A DNA stretch of 64,000 nucleotides from Cytobacillus stercorigallinarum (GCF_014836495.1 NZ_JACSQT010000005.1:1-64000), one strand, 5' to 3'. Positions 7,151 through 15,389 are shown, counted from the first letter of the stretch. Made by a program: numbers and translations. Notes: generated by a model not told the origin, from the sequence alone.

Positions 7151-8889
7151 GTATTCGCCCCCTCTAGCTGTTGGCGTACATACTGCTCTTTATACCAACC
7201 ATCTTCATGAATTAAATCATCATGTGTACCTACTTGTGTAATTACCCCATTATCTAAAACAATAATTTGATCGGCGTGTTGAATACCTGATAGACGGTGG
7301 GTTGTAATGATTGTCGTTTTTCCCGCTCTTTCGTTTTGGATATTGCTAATAATTGCAGCCTCTGTTTTTGCATCAACAGCTGATAAAGAATCATCCAATA
7401 TTAATATATCAGGATCTTTAATTAACGCCCGCGCAATCGATACCCGCTGCTTTTGTCCCCCTGATAAAGAAACACCTTTTTCCCCTACTAGCGTATTTAA
7501 ACCGAGTGGAAGATAAGCTAAATCTTTTGTAAAAGCAGCCAAATCAATCGCTTTTTCTATTTCTTCGTCTGTGGCATCTTCTTTACCGAATAAAATATTT
7601 TCTTTAATAGTTCGAGAAAACAGCACATGACTTTGCGGTACATAGCCAATCCAATCTAATACTTGCTCTTTCGTCTGTTGGGAGAGATCGATATCATCAA
7701 TTGATATTCCACCTTCTCCTAAAGGATACTCCCTCAATAATTGGCGAATGAAGGTCGTTTTCCCTGCACCTGTTTTCCCAACAATCCCTAACGTTTCCCC
7801 ACTGCTTAAGCTTAAATTAATATTTGCGAGGTTAACGACTTTACTCGTAGGGTATTGAAAGGTTAAGTCTTGAAATTGTAAAGTATGGGGCTTATCAACT
7901 GCAAAAGGTTTTGTTGGCGGCACGATATCCGCTTCATAATTCAATGTCTCTTGCACCCTATCTAAAGACGCGTTCCCTTGTTGCATGACATTGATTAACT
8001 CACCAATGGCAAAGATCGGCCAAACCGCTAATCCTAAGTAAACATTAAAGGTAACTAATTGCCCAACAGATAAGTCTCCATTTGCCACTAATACTGATCC
8101 ATAACCGAGGGCGACGATATAACTAATGCCTGTTCCAATTGTGGTGATTGGGTTAAATAAAGCATTTATTTTTGCGGTATGCATATTTTTCTCATAAACA
8201 TCTTCACTCATATCAGCAAATCGTTTTTCATCTGCCTTCTCTTGCACATAAGCACGAATAACTCTAACACCAGAGACAGATTCTAAAACACTATCATTCA
8301 TCTCGCCAAAAGCATCTTGTGCTCTCATATACCTTTCATGGACAAGCTTGCCGTAATATTGAATTAATATTGCCATAACCGGGACAGGTAACATGGCGAA
8401 AAAAGTAAGTTCCCATGAGATCATGAAGCCCATCGCTAAGATAATACCACCGAGAAAGAAAGTGGAGTCAATCAATGTCATAATGCCAAACCCCGCTGTT
8501 AATGAAACGGCATTCAAATCATTAGTCGCCCTAGCCATAAGATCTCCTGTGCGATTTTTTTCATAAAAAGTCGGTGTCATGCGCAGAAATTGGCTCATTA
8601 ATTTCCTCCGCATTAACCGTTGCAAGTTGACGGAACCTTCGAATAGACCGTATTGCCAAAAGAAATTTAACATATAGCTTAAAATAATAATACCTAAGAA
8701 AACGGCTACATACTGAATTAATAACTCACGTGTCATTTCACCTTCTGTAATATAATCAATAATGACCCCAATTAAGTACGGTGGAATAATTTCTAATACA
8801 GTAGCTAACATCAATAATAGAATAGCGATACCGTATTGCTTTTTGTATTTTTTGAAAAACCAAGCGAGTTTCTTTAACACATCAAACAT
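7147..8889 (-). CDS. bmrC: ABC multidrug exporter subunit, BmrC (YheI)-like
   Basis: At 580 residues, it has a membrane domain (about 15-305) followed by an NBD. Stretches such as TPTFYEKNRTGDLMARATND and SGVRVIRAYVQE closely resemble B. subtilis YheI/BmrC. Walker A is GKTGAGKTT (about 373) and the signature is the canonical SLSGGQKQR (about 477). Walker B reads ILILDDSLSAVD: the catalytic Glu is replaced by Asp near residue 498, as in BmrC, which makes the second ATP site degenerate. It partners with the overlapping bmrD gene. Expression is probably set by the leader ORF and terminator at 9078-9246, comparable to BmrB-dependent attenuation in B. subtilis. Confidence 0.88.
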   Translation of the reverse strand: MFDVLKKLAWFFKKYKKQYGIAILLLMLATVLEIIPPYLIGVIIDYITEGEMTRELLIQYVAVFLGIIILSYMLNFFWQYGLFEGSVNLQRLMRRKLMSQFLRMTPTFYEKNRTGDLMARATNDLNAVSLTAGFGIMTLIDSTFFLGGIILAMGFMISWELTFFAMLPVPVMAILIQYYGKLVHERYMRAQDAFGEMNDSVLESVSGVRVIRAYVQEKADEKRFADMSEDVYEKNMHTAKINALFNPITTIGTGISYIVALGYGSVLVANGDLSVGQLVTFNVYLGLAVWPIFAIGELINVMQQGNASLDRVQETLNYEADIVPPTKPFAVDKPHTLQFQDLTFQYPTSKVVNLANINLSLSSGETLGIVGKTGAGKTTFIRQLLREYPLGEGGISIDDIDLSQQTKEQVLDWIGYVPQSHVLFSRTIKENILFGKEDATDEEIEKAIDLAAFTKDLAYLPLGLNTLVGEKGVSLSGGQKQRVSIARALIKDPDILILDDSLSAVDAKTEAAIISNIQNERAGKTTIITTHRLSGIQHADQIIVLDNGVITQVGTHDDLIHEDGWYKEQYVRQQLEGANT

Positions 8890-9077
8890 TTATTACACAA
8901 CCTTTCCTCTCTTGCTGACTAATTTCTCTACCCACAACCTATACGCTGGTTTTTTAATAGTAATATTCTTTGCTTTCTGTTCATCTTTAACATCCCCTTA
9001 TCTTTATGCAACTATCTATTAGAAAAACGTGACTTGCGCGCAATTTTTAAAAGCAAGTCTTCGTTTATCTTCCTTTT

Positions 9078-9113
9078 AAAAAAGAAAATGCGACCCCAAA
9101 AGAGGCCGCATTT
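9078..9113 (-). terminator. Intrinsic terminator (attenuator) between leader ORF and bmrC
   Basis: On the minus strand AAATGCGGCC (9113-9104) pairs with GGTCGCATTT (9095-9086) with one G-U pair, then TTCTTTTTT follows. It lies after the leader ORF and about 190 bp before bmrC, so readthrough would be needed for exporter expression. A second small hairpin (AGGTATG against CATACCT, 9122-9145) precedes it and could be part of an alternative fold. Confidence 0.75.
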
Positions 9114-9169
9114 CTCTTCTAAGGTATGAACGTGTTGCCATACCTCCATTCATTAAAAAACATAAAGCA

Positions 9170-9235
9170 TTATCGAAAAAAAGGTAAGGACGGATATGTA
9201 TTTGTTTTCATGAATGCCTTCACTCTTGCTTTCAT
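9170..9235 (-). CDS. 21-residue leader peptide upstream of bmrCD
   Basis: The ORF starts MKARVKAF, ends YPSLPFFR and stops with TAA. It has an outstanding ribosome site (GAGGAGGT, 7 bases before ATG). It is the only ORF between ylmA and the terminator in front of bmrC. In B. subtilis the bmrCD genes follow a small ORF, bmrB, whose translation under ribosome-targeting antibiotics controls a terminator. This peptide is shorter and has the same placement, so the same role is inferred. Sequence homology to BmrB was not judged. Confidence 0.6.
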   Translation of the reverse strand: MKARVKAFMKTNTYPSLPFFR

Positions 9236-9246
9236 CGTCCTTACCT
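9182..9246 (-). promoter_or_regulatory. Hairpin enclosing the leader ORF and covering its ribosome site
   Basis: An 11-bp perfect inverted repeat, AGGTAAGGACG just before the leader ATG and CGTCCTTACCT near the leader stop, brackets 43 bases of the leader ORF. In the RNA the 5' arm takes in part of the Shine-Dalgarno, and the 3' arm is followed by a run of U. Folding would hide the ribosome site; ribosomes on the leader would open it. Confidence 0.65.
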
Positions 9247-9287
9247 CCTCTCATTTGTAAATAGCGTCTTTTGAATATTACCACTAT

Positions 9288-10082
9288 TTACATATTTATG
9301 TCAATATGTTTTTTTAATGACATTCTGTTTGAATGCCTGTCTACTTCAACCGCCATATCAAAAAAATCAGATAAAGTTTCACTCGTAAGCAACTCGGATG
9401 TATGCCCACTTTTAAATACCGTACCTTCTTTAATTAATAGAGATTTATTAAAAATAGAAATAATTTCTTCGATATGATGGGTCACAAAAATAATGGTCGG
9501 TGCTTCTTTTGATTTTGAGATACGAGCAATTGAATCTAGCAACTGTTCACGAGAAACAAAATCTAATCCCGTTGTTGGTTCGTCAAGAATGAGCAATTGC
9601 GGATGGGCCATTAGGGAGCGAGCGATTAATATTTTTTGTTTCTCTCCTTGGGAGCAAGTTTGGTAAATGTCATGCTGCAAATGGGTTAGATGAAATTGCT
9701 CTAACCATTCATTTGCCTCTTTAACATCATCGGTTGATGGTTCTTCATAAAGTCCGATAGAAGCATATTTTCCACTAATAATAATATCTTGTACCCGCTC
9801 ATATGGGCGAATTTTCTCTTGAAAAGAAGATGATACCCATCCAATGGATTGCCTTACTAGCTGTAAATCGACTTTACCATATGTATGACCCAGTACTGAA
9901 ATGTTTCCACTGGTTGGCCATATATAGCCCATAACCATATTTAATAATGTGGTTTTTCCAGATCCATTTAAACCAAGCACTGCCCAATGATCCCCTTTAT
10001 TTACTTGCCAATTCATATTTTTTAAGATGAGCTCCTGATTTCTTGACCAGTAGACATTTTCTATTTGAAGCACTGTATCCAT
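9288..10082 (-). CDS. ylmA: ABC transporter ATP-binding protein, YlmA-like
   Basis: This is a 264-residue stand-alone ATPase: Walker A GLNGSGKTT (about 39-47), signature TCSQGEKQKI (Q and non-canonical first residues), Walker B LLILDEPTTG, and H-loop VTHHIEEI. Length and sequence style match B. subtilis YlmA. Such ModF/YlmA-type proteins lack a genetically linked permease, and none is present here, so it may act with a distant partner or on a non-transport target. It lies upstream of the bmr leader on the same strand, but the strong leader start and terminator suggest separate control. Confidence 0.8.
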   Translation of the reverse strand: MDTVLQIENVYWSRNQELILKNMNWQVNKGDHWAVLGLNGSGKTTLLNMVMGYIWPTSGNISVLGHTYGKVDLQLVRQSIGWVSSSFQEKIRPYERVQDIIISGKYASIGLYEEPSTDDVKEANEWLEQFHLTHLQHDIYQTCSQGEKQKILIARSLMAHPQLLILDEPTTGLDFVSREQLLDSIARISKSKEAPTIIFVTHHIEEIISIFNKSLLIKEGTVFKSGHTSELLTSETLSDFFDMAVEVDRHSNRMSLKKHIDINM

Positions 10083-10125
10083 CCTTACCCTCCCGCAAAA
10101 CTAAAAATTGTGATATTTTTATAAT

Positions 10126-10164
10126 AAAAAAACAGAACGGCGCTTATAGCTTTTGCCCGTCCTG
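10126..10164 (-). terminator. Terminator after the flavin reductase gene
   Basis: On the minus strand CAGGACGG (10164-10157) pairs with CCGTTCTG (10140-10133) with one G-U pair, followed by TTTTTTTAT. Confidence 0.7.
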
Positions 10165-10183
10165 CTCATGTAAATTATCTATT

Positions 10184-10669
10184 TCACTCATAAAAACTGT
10201 TAGGGATACCTGCGAATTTACGCTTATGATATAATAACGGTTCTTTTTTATTGCTTTCAATATCAATCACTTTTCCAACTAATATACTGTGGTCGCCAGC
10301 TTCAATGGTGTCATGCATTTCACATTGAAATACACCAGCGCAATCAGCAATAATTGGTAAACCATTGACTGATTCGGACCAATCCGTATTTTTAAAACGA
10401 TCAAGACCTTTTGAAGCAAATAATGAACAAACTTCTGCTTGGTCATGAGCTAATACATGAACAGCAAATTTTTTCGTTTGCGTGAACTTTTCATAAGAAG
10501 ATACTCTTTTATCAATTGACCACAATAATAACATTGGATCTAATGAAACAGAAGCGAATGAATTAACCGTTAAACCGATAGGTGTGCCTTCTTCGTCCAT
10601 CATTGTGACAACCGTGACACCAGTAGGGTAATTACCCATGACTTCTTTAAATAAATCTGTTTTACTCAT
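10184..10669 (-). CDS. Flavin reductase-like FMN-binding protein
   Basis: This 161-residue protein has the split-barrel flavin reductase fold: NYPTGVTVVTM, GLTVNSFASVSLDPMLLLWSI, FAVHVLAHDQ, and the HDTIEAGDHSILVGKV signature that carries the conserved GDH. Such enzymes use NAD(P)H to reduce free FMN/FAD, often for a partner monooxygenase, but none is adjacent. ATG at 10669 has AAAGGGGA upstream. Its start overlaps the end of murB by 8 bp, so the two are translationally coupled although their functions seem unrelated. Confidence 0.85.
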   Translation of the reverse strand: MSKTDLFKEVMGNYPTGVTVVTMMDEEGTPIGLTVNSFASVSLDPMLLLWSIDKRVSSYEKFTQTKKFAVHVLAHDQAEVCSLFASKGLDRFKNTDWSESVNGLPIIADCAGVFQCEMHDTIEAGDHSILVGKVIDIESNKKEPLLYHKRKFAGIPNSFYE

Positions 10670-11594
10670 GATTCTTTCCCCTTTCATTCTCCTCATAACC
10701 CCCTAAAATTTGTACTTCTCTTTCTAACTTTACACCAAAATTGGCAAAGACTTTTTCTTGTACAAGATGAATGAGCTGAATATAATCACTAGCAGTCGCT
10801 TTATTCTTATTCACCATAAAACCTGCGTGTTTTGTAGACACTTGCGCGCCACCGACCGTTAACCCTTGTAAACCGCTATCTTGAATCAACTTCCCGGCGA
10901 AGTATCCTGGAGGTCGTTTAAAGACACTACCACAAGAAGGATACTCTAATGGTTGCTTCGATTCTCTCGCAAAGGTAAATTCATCCATCTTTGCTTTTAT
11001 GTCTTCTTTATTTCCCTTTTGTAACGTGAATGTCGCTTCTAGAACAATTAGCTTTTTCTTAGCAAATGCACTTGTACGGTAAGCAAAATCAAAGTCTTCT
11101 GATGTTAAAGTTAATAACTCCCCTTCCATATTTAAAGCAATGACCTTTGTTAATACATTCGAGATTTCACCACCGTATGCCCCTGCATTCATAAATACAG
11201 CACCGCCAACACTTCCTGGTATCCCACATGAGAATGCTAACCCCTCAAGACCGTGTTCATAAGCTGTACGAGAAACATGAATAATTTCAGCGCCACTTCC
11301 TGCCTTTATTTGTTCACCTTCAACAGAAATATCGTTAAAATGATCGAGGTTTAACACAATACCAGGTAAACCATGATCACTAATAATGACATTTGCTCCT
11401 TTCCCAAGTAAGGTTAGAGGAATCTTTTTATCGTAGGCAAATTTTACAACCTTTTGTGCGTCTACAGTATTGCTTGGCTGCACGAAAATTTCCGCCTCAC
11501 CACCAACCTGTATATATGTATGTTTAGACATCGGCTCTTGATGATAGATATCACTATTCGTTAATAGCTGACGTAATGTTTCTTTGATGTTCAT
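10662..11594 (-). CDS. murB: UDP-N-acetylenolpyruvoylglucosamine reductase
   Basis: The 310-residue enzyme reduces UDP-GlcNAc-enolpyruvate to UDP-MurNAc in cytoplasmic peptidoglycan precursor synthesis. It has the FAD-binding motifs YIQVGGEAEIF, LGKGANVIISD and SCGIPGSVGGAVFMNAGAYGGE. The catalytic Ser is in YPSCGSVFKRP, the substrate-binding segment is GLQGLTVGGAQVSTKHAGFMVN, and the distal Glu is in GVKLEREVQILG. The length fits the type II MurB found in Bacillus. It is the first gene of a two-gene unit with the flavin reductase. B. subtilis murB lies in a division cluster; here it is isolated, as in B. cereus-type genomes with extra murB copies. Confidence 0.93.
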   Translation of the reverse strand: MNIKETLRQLLTNSDIYHQEPMSKHTYIQVGGEAEIFVQPSNTVDAQKVVKFAYDKKIPLTLLGKGANVIISDHGLPGIVLNLDHFNDISVEGEQIKAGSGAEIIHVSRTAYEHGLEGLAFSCGIPGSVGGAVFMNAGAYGGEISNVLTKVIALNMEGELLTLTSEDFDFAYRTSAFAKKKLIVLEATFTLQKGNKEDIKAKMDEFTFARESKQPLEYPSCGSVFKRPPGYFAGKLIQDSGLQGLTVGGAQVSTKHAGFMVNKNKATASDYIQLIHLVQEKVFANFGVKLEREVQILGGYEENERGKNHE

Positions 11595-11717
11595 TTTTTT
11601 ACTCCAATCTGTTATGCTTTACAAAAAGTCAATGCATTTTTATACTGAAAGGTATAAAAATAAAATAACATGAAATCATGTATTTATCTAGTACTTTGTG
11701 AGACGAAAGAAAGTGTG

Positions 11718-11966
11718 ATGACTATGGGTTTAATATTACTAGAAATTTGCGACATGAACCTCTTGTCAGAAGAAGCGCTGCAAGCTTTATTAGAAAAATA
11801 CCCCGAAGTAGCTGTTATGAGCTATGATTGTCAAAACTTATGTGGTCTTTGCAAAATGAGACCATATGCGCTCGTAAACGGACAAAGGATATTTGGAAAA
11901 GACTTGCCGGAATGTATTGAAAATATTCGCTTAAAAATAGAAGAGGAACTGGCATTGTTCGCATAA
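11718..11966 (+). CDS. DUF1450 (YuzB-like) small protein
   Basis: The ORF encodes 82 residues from the ATG at 11718; the frame is open further upstream, but the MTMGLILLEICDMN start fits the family best. It keeps the family's cysteine pattern in DCQNLCGLCKMRPYALVNG, followed by a Glu-rich helix. YuzB-like proteins are small and conserved in Bacillaceae and lack a known function; the CxxC arrangement suggests metal binding or redox, which is inference. It diverges from murB and ends at a strong terminator. Confidence 0.75.
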   Translation: MTMGLILLEICDMNLLSEEALQALLEKYPEVAVMSYDCQNLCGLCKMRPYALVNGQRIFGKDLPECIENIRLKIEEELALFA

Positions 11967-11976
11967 TTCATTTTCA

Positions 11977-12009
11977 CTGGAGCCTAATAACAGGCTCCAG
12001 ATTTTATTT
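11977..12009 (+). terminator. Terminator between the DUF1450 gene and nat
   Basis: CTGGAGCCT (11977-11985) pairs with AGGCTCCAG (11992-12000), followed by ATTTTATTT. The genes on both sides converge here and it may serve both. Confidence 0.8.
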
Positions 12010-12777
12010 GTCTTTAAGTGTGATTCCGAATTGATCTTTAGCTAATTGTAAAAATTCAGCTGTTGTTACCTTTTTCTTCGTTATATTTCCACCTACATTT
12101 AGGGTATAGGAATTTTCTGTCAGCGTAACCGTTTCGTATTCTCTAATTGATGTGAATAGATAACCCTTATTAAAAGGTGATGATTCACTATGAATAATAG
12201 TGTCTTGTATTGTTGTTAATTCATCTTCTGATTGAACAATGTTTGCTAATGAGAATTTATATCCTGTTTTCCAATCATGCACACCATTTTTTTTCATATT
12301 TAGAATATATTCATCGTTATTGTATGTGATTCTAAAAAAACCGTTCGCTGATTTCACTTCTTCACCGTCTAACGGTACAGCTTTTAAAGGTAAATTATTG
12401 CCAAAGCCTGTGTCTACTAAAAATGGTTTATTTTTGTGAGTGAGAATGATAAATACATGCGTGTCCCCCGTTTTAGACCATGTTTGATTACTGTGATCAT
12501 ACACATTCCCTCTTACTAATTTTACATCTAATCCCTCATCTTTTAACACATAAAAAAGCAAAGGGTTCAAATGGTAACAAACACCACCAAACCCATTATT
12601 TAAACAAGTTTCTTCAATTAATTCTTTTGTAATCGGTGCTGTACTTCTCGCCATAATACTCGTGTTTTCAAACGGGAAGACATTCGTTGCTTTTCTTAAA
12701 ACTTCATCCAAATTTTTAAATGTAACCTTCTCTTGAAAATGAATTTTCTCTTTAAACTTCATCGCCAAGTCTGTCAT
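12004..12777 (-). CDS. nat: Arylamine N-acetyltransferase
   Basis: The 257-residue enzyme transfers acetyl groups from acetyl-CoA to arylamines and hydrazines. The catalytic triad is visible: Cys in NNGFGGVCYHLN (about 68), His in GDTHVFIIL (about 109) and Asp in FLVDTGFGN (about 124). The N-terminal helical domain starts with the LxxLH-like region, followed by FPFENTSI. Length is typical for bacterial NATs. It stands alone, converging on the DUF1450 gene. The physiological substrate is unknown, as for most Bacillus NATs. Confidence 0.88.
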   Translation of the reverse strand: MTDLAMKFKEKIHFQEKVTFKNLDEVLRKATNVFPFENTSIMARSTAPITKELIEETCLNNGFGGVCYHLNPLLFYVLKDEGLDVKLVRGNVYDHSNQTWSKTGDTHVFIILTHKNKPFLVDTGFGNNLPLKAVPLDGEEVKSANGFFRITYNNDEYILNMKKNGVHDWKTGYKFSLANIVQSEDELTTIQDTIIHSESSPFNKGYLFTSIREYETVTLTENSYTLNVGGNITKKKVTTAEFLQLAKDQFGITLKDK

Positions 12778-13030
12778 TGTTCATCATCCTTTAGTATAAC
12801 TTCACTCTAATATAACACGCTTCGCTTATCTCATAAATGAATTTGCATAAAATTGGCTAACAGTGTATCTTTCTTATTCTTCAAATACTGTGAAATATTT
12901 AACAGCTAAACAATCATCCCTCATCAAAAACCAAAACACTTACGTGAACACCAATCACTTTGAATAAACCTTACATAATAAAGAGACAAACCGCTGACAA
13001 TATAAGCAACAAAGATAGGAGGACTTCATT

Positions 13031-13786
13031 ATGTTATCTGCTGAACAACTACATCATTTCAAGAATTTGTTAACACAATCTTTGAAGGAAAATGAAAAAC
13101 AAATAGAGCAAAATCACCATTTCGGACTCCATGAAGAACAAAATAATGTCGGTCTATCTGGCGAATTATCTAATTACGATAATCATCCAGCCGATTCTGC
13201 GACTGAATTATATGAAAGAGAAAAGGACCTAGCGATAGACGATCATTATCGAGATGAAGTTGATGAAATTCGCGCAGCTCTTGTTGCTATAGAAAAAGGA
13301 ACTTATGGAGTGTGTCAAGTTTGTCAAAAAGAGATTCCCATTGACCGACTTGAGGCAATGCCAACAGCGACAACTTGCATTGAACATAGTCAACAGCAGA
13401 ACTTAAATGAATACAGACCCATAGAAGAGGAAGTCATTAATGCCAATGTCGAGGTACCGCATGATGATAATAATGGTTTTGATGAAGAAGATAGCTGGCA
13501 ATCTGTTGCAAAATGGGGAAATTCAGATGGACCGTCAGATTTATACGATGCCCCAACAGATTATGATAAAATGTATCTTAATTCCGGTGAAAACGTTGGC
13601 TATACAGAAGAGTTCGAGAATAGTGTGGGCACGGATATCGACGGAAAAAACATCCAAATTTTTGACACAAAACAGTTACGTGCTTATGAAGATGCACTGG
13701 ATGAAGAAGGAATCATGACCACTTTCGGTGATTTAAAAGCATATGAAGAAGAACCTTATGTTGATAATCAAGAAGATGAGCAATAA
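13031..13786 (+). CDS. yteA: YteA-family zinc-finger protein (DksA/TraR type)
   Basis: At 251 residues, it has an N-terminal helical hairpin (about 1-90, including NYDNHPADSATELYEREKD), then a DksA/TraR-type zinc finger (CQVCQKEIP ... TTCIEHS, around 98-120). The C-terminus is an acidic tail typical of YteA. The family is linked to sporulation in Bacillus, but its mechanism is not established. Its last ligand is His rather than Cys. The ribosome site AGGAGGA is 9 bases upstream. A terminator follows directly. Confidence 0.85.
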   Translation: MLSAEQLHHFKNLLTQSLKENEKQIEQNHHFGLHEEQNNVGLSGELSNYDNHPADSATELYEREKDLAIDDHYRDEVDEIRAALVAIEKGTYGVCQVCQKEIPIDRLEAMPTATTCIEHSQQQNLNEYRPIEEEVINANVEVPHDDNNGFDEEDSWQSVAKWGNSDGPSDLYDAPTDYDKMYLNSGENVGYTEEFENSVGTDIDGKNIQIFDTKQLRAYEDALDEEGIMTTFGDLKAYEEEPYVDNQEDEQ

Positions 13787-13787
13787 T

Positions 13788-13818
13788 AAAAAGCGAGACA
13801 ATGGCGTCTCGCTTTTTA
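13788..13818. terminator. Bidirectional terminator after yteA
   Basis: GCGAGAC (13793-13799) and GTCTCGC (13806-13812) lie within A-rich and T-rich flanks. It serves yteA on the plus strand and the small minus-strand ORF at 13831-13914. Confidence 0.85.
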
Positions 13819-13830
13819 TTATTCACTGCT

Positions 13831-13914
13831 TTACTTCTCTTCTTTGGCGAGATCGATTATCATGACAATTAACACAAGTAATTGAATCAAGACATCGGCT
13901 TCGATTGGAATCAT
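13831..13914 (-). CDS. Tiny hydrophobic peptide (27 residues), possibly holin-like toxin type
   Basis: From ATG at 13914 the ORF encodes MIPIEADVLIQLLVLIVM and an IDLAKEEK-like charged tail: one membrane helix, then a basic/acidic end. GGAGGAGG directly precedes the start. An in-frame ATG nine codons upstream (13941) has its own CGGAGGA. The composition and length resemble the small putative holin-like toxins annotated in Bacillus genomes. The ORF ends at the bidirectional terminator shared with yteA. It might instead be an ordinary small membrane protein; no antisense RNA promoter was identified. Confidence 0.45.
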   Translation of the reverse strand: MIPIEADVLIQLLVLIVMIIDLAKEEK

Positions 13915-14088
13915 CCTCCTCCAATAGATGGTGAAGTTCATTCCTCCGTTTTATCTAAGAAGTAAAGACTTACGTTTCCCTTACTCCATCTATATGCATG
14001 AACCCATTCATTATGTCTCATTAAACTAGTAACCACTAGAGATATACGTTAAACTAAAGAAGATTATATACATAGGTGGGGAGAACAA

Positions 14089-14271
14089 ATGACATTACGG
14101 GAAATTGAAAACCAATTGACAGAACTAAAAATGGACTATATGCGTTTACAAGATGATATCGAAAAATTAGAGTCATTTGGCCGTTCAGTTGAGAAACAAG
14201 AATTACGAATGAAAGAAATTGAAGAAGAACTACAAAAACTTAATCGTTTAAAAGCTGAGCTTGAGAAATAA
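14089..14271 (+). CDS. SE1832-family small coiled-coil protein
   Basis: At 60 residues it is almost wholly a charged coiled coil (REIENQLTELKMDYMRLQDD, then EELQKLNRLKAELEK). This matches the small SE1832-type proteins of Bacillaceae and staphylococci, whose function is unknown. The start has GGTGGGGAG 7 bases upstream. It is monocistronic, with a hairpin at 14287-14319. Confidence 0.75.
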   Translation: MTLREIENQLTELKMDYMRLQDDIEKLESFGRSVEKQELRMKEIEEELQKLNRLKAELEK

Positions 14272-14286
14272 TTCTCTTTCTGCAAT

Positions 14287-14319
14287 GGGAAATGGCGTGT
14301 TGTATATGCGCCGTTTCCA
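14287..14319 (+). terminator. Hairpin after the coiled-coil gene
   Basis: GGAAATGGCG (14288-14297) pairs with CGCCGTTTCC (14309-14318) with one G-U pair; the tail ATTAATTTG is only moderately U-rich. Confidence 0.55.
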
Positions 14320-14798
14320 TTAATTTGATAATAAAGGCTTCCCTCACTTTATTTGGGGGATGTGTTTGAGTAGATAAAGACAACTTGCACTAATTATCAC
14401 TATTATATTGGATAGATGAAAATATTCATGAAAAGAAAATATCATCAAAATAGTCTTATTTTTCAAATTTATTAAATATTGCTAATAAAACGCAGATGGA
14501 TATCTTGAGATAACATTTTTATCAGAGGTTGAACCTGGAGATTAACTACGAACCGGCTCCCTGTTTACACTGCACTATTTCCTCAACCTACCAAAGCAGA
14601 TGAACCATATTTGATCGATTTTCTAACAAAGACAAAAAATATCCTGTAATGAATACAGAAACAACGTAACGTACTTACGAAATGATGTTGCTCTTGTTGT
14701 CATATAGCTAACGAAAAGTGGATGAAGATGAGCAGAAAGTCACAATATTTCTGGCGAATCAAATGATTATGAGGAAAGTTAAGGAGGCAACAAAAACG
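14320..14798. other. Non-coding stretch before the VOC-family gene
   Basis: No convincing gene was seen. A short plus-strand frame around 14560-14649 reads PVYTALFPQPTKADEPYLID before a stop, which looks like protein rather than random codons. It has no start and may be a relic of a lost gene. The rest is AT-rich with stops in all frames. Confidence 0.4.
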
Positions 14799-15200
14799 AT
14801 GTCTACAGGAATGATTCACCATATTGAATTGTATGTGTCGGATTTTTTTCGCAGTGTAGCTTTTTGGGATGCATTACTATCAGAGCTGGGATACAGTCGT
14901 TTTCAAACATGGAAGCACGGTCAAAGTTGGAAAATAGAGAACAGTTATTTAGTCATTGTTCAAGCGGAAGAGAAATATTTAGACATTCCCTATCATCGCT
15001 GTCGCGTTGGCCTTATTCATTTAGCTTTTCATGCACAGTCACGAGAACAGGTTGATGTGATTACAGAAAAACTAAAAGAAAATCAAGTTACAATTCTCTA
15101 TGAGGATAAGCACCCATACGCTGGTGGTTCAGGGCATTATGCTGTTTTTTTTGAAGACCCAGACCGGATGAAGGTGGAAATTGTTGCACCCGCACCATAG
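14799..15200 (+). CDS. VOC-family (glyoxalase-like) protein
   Basis: The protein has 133 residues from ATG at 14799, with AAGGAGG 10 bases upstream; the longer frame from 14718 lacks a site. It shows the paired beta-alpha-beta-beta-beta modules of the vicinal oxygen chelate superfamily: IHHIELYVSDFFRSVAFWDA, then LIHLAFHAQSREQVD, then GSGHYAVFFEDPDRMKVEIV. Metal-ligand positions His (HIEL), His (HLAF) and Glu (KVEIV) are present, so a metal enzyme such as a lyase or dioxygenase is plausible. The substrate is unknown. Confidence 0.8.
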   Translation: MSTGMIHHIELYVSDFFRSVAFWDALLSELGYSRFQTWKHGQSWKIENSYLVIVQAEEKYLDIPYHRCRVGLIHLAFHAQSREQVDVITEKLKENQVTILYEDKHPYAGGSGHYAVFFEDPDRMKVEIVAPAP

Positions 15201-15208
15201 TTTCATCG

Positions 15209-15370
15209 TCATTCTCCACCATTTGTATACTTGTTATCACCCATCATCACATTTTTATCTTCTCCCCTGTTTACATTAGTGGGAGGCAAATATTTATGAT
15301 GCCTCCTTTTTCTATCAATCCAAAAAGCCATACTAATTAAAAAAACCATGATAAAAAACAGCACCCACAT
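15209..15370 (-). CDS. Small single-span membrane protein
   Basis: This 53-residue ORF starts MWVLFFIMVFLISMAFWI, a hydrophobic segment, followed by DRKRRHHKY and a polar tail. It has GAGGGTGATG upstream and begins 19 bp after the stop of the prolyl hydroxylase on the same strand, so it is probably cotranscribed with it. The positive-inside rule puts the tail in the cytoplasm. I do not recognise the family. Confidence 0.55.
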   Translation of the reverse strand: MWVLFFIMVFLISMAFWIDRKRRHHKYLPPTNVNRGEDKNVMMGDNKYTNGGE

Positions 15371-15389
15371 TTATATCATCACCCTCTAT

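Noticed and set aside
14560-14649. Short plus-strand segment reading like a protein C-terminus
   Set aside because: It has no start or upstream continuation; too short to call even a pseudogene, so it is only noted under the gap.
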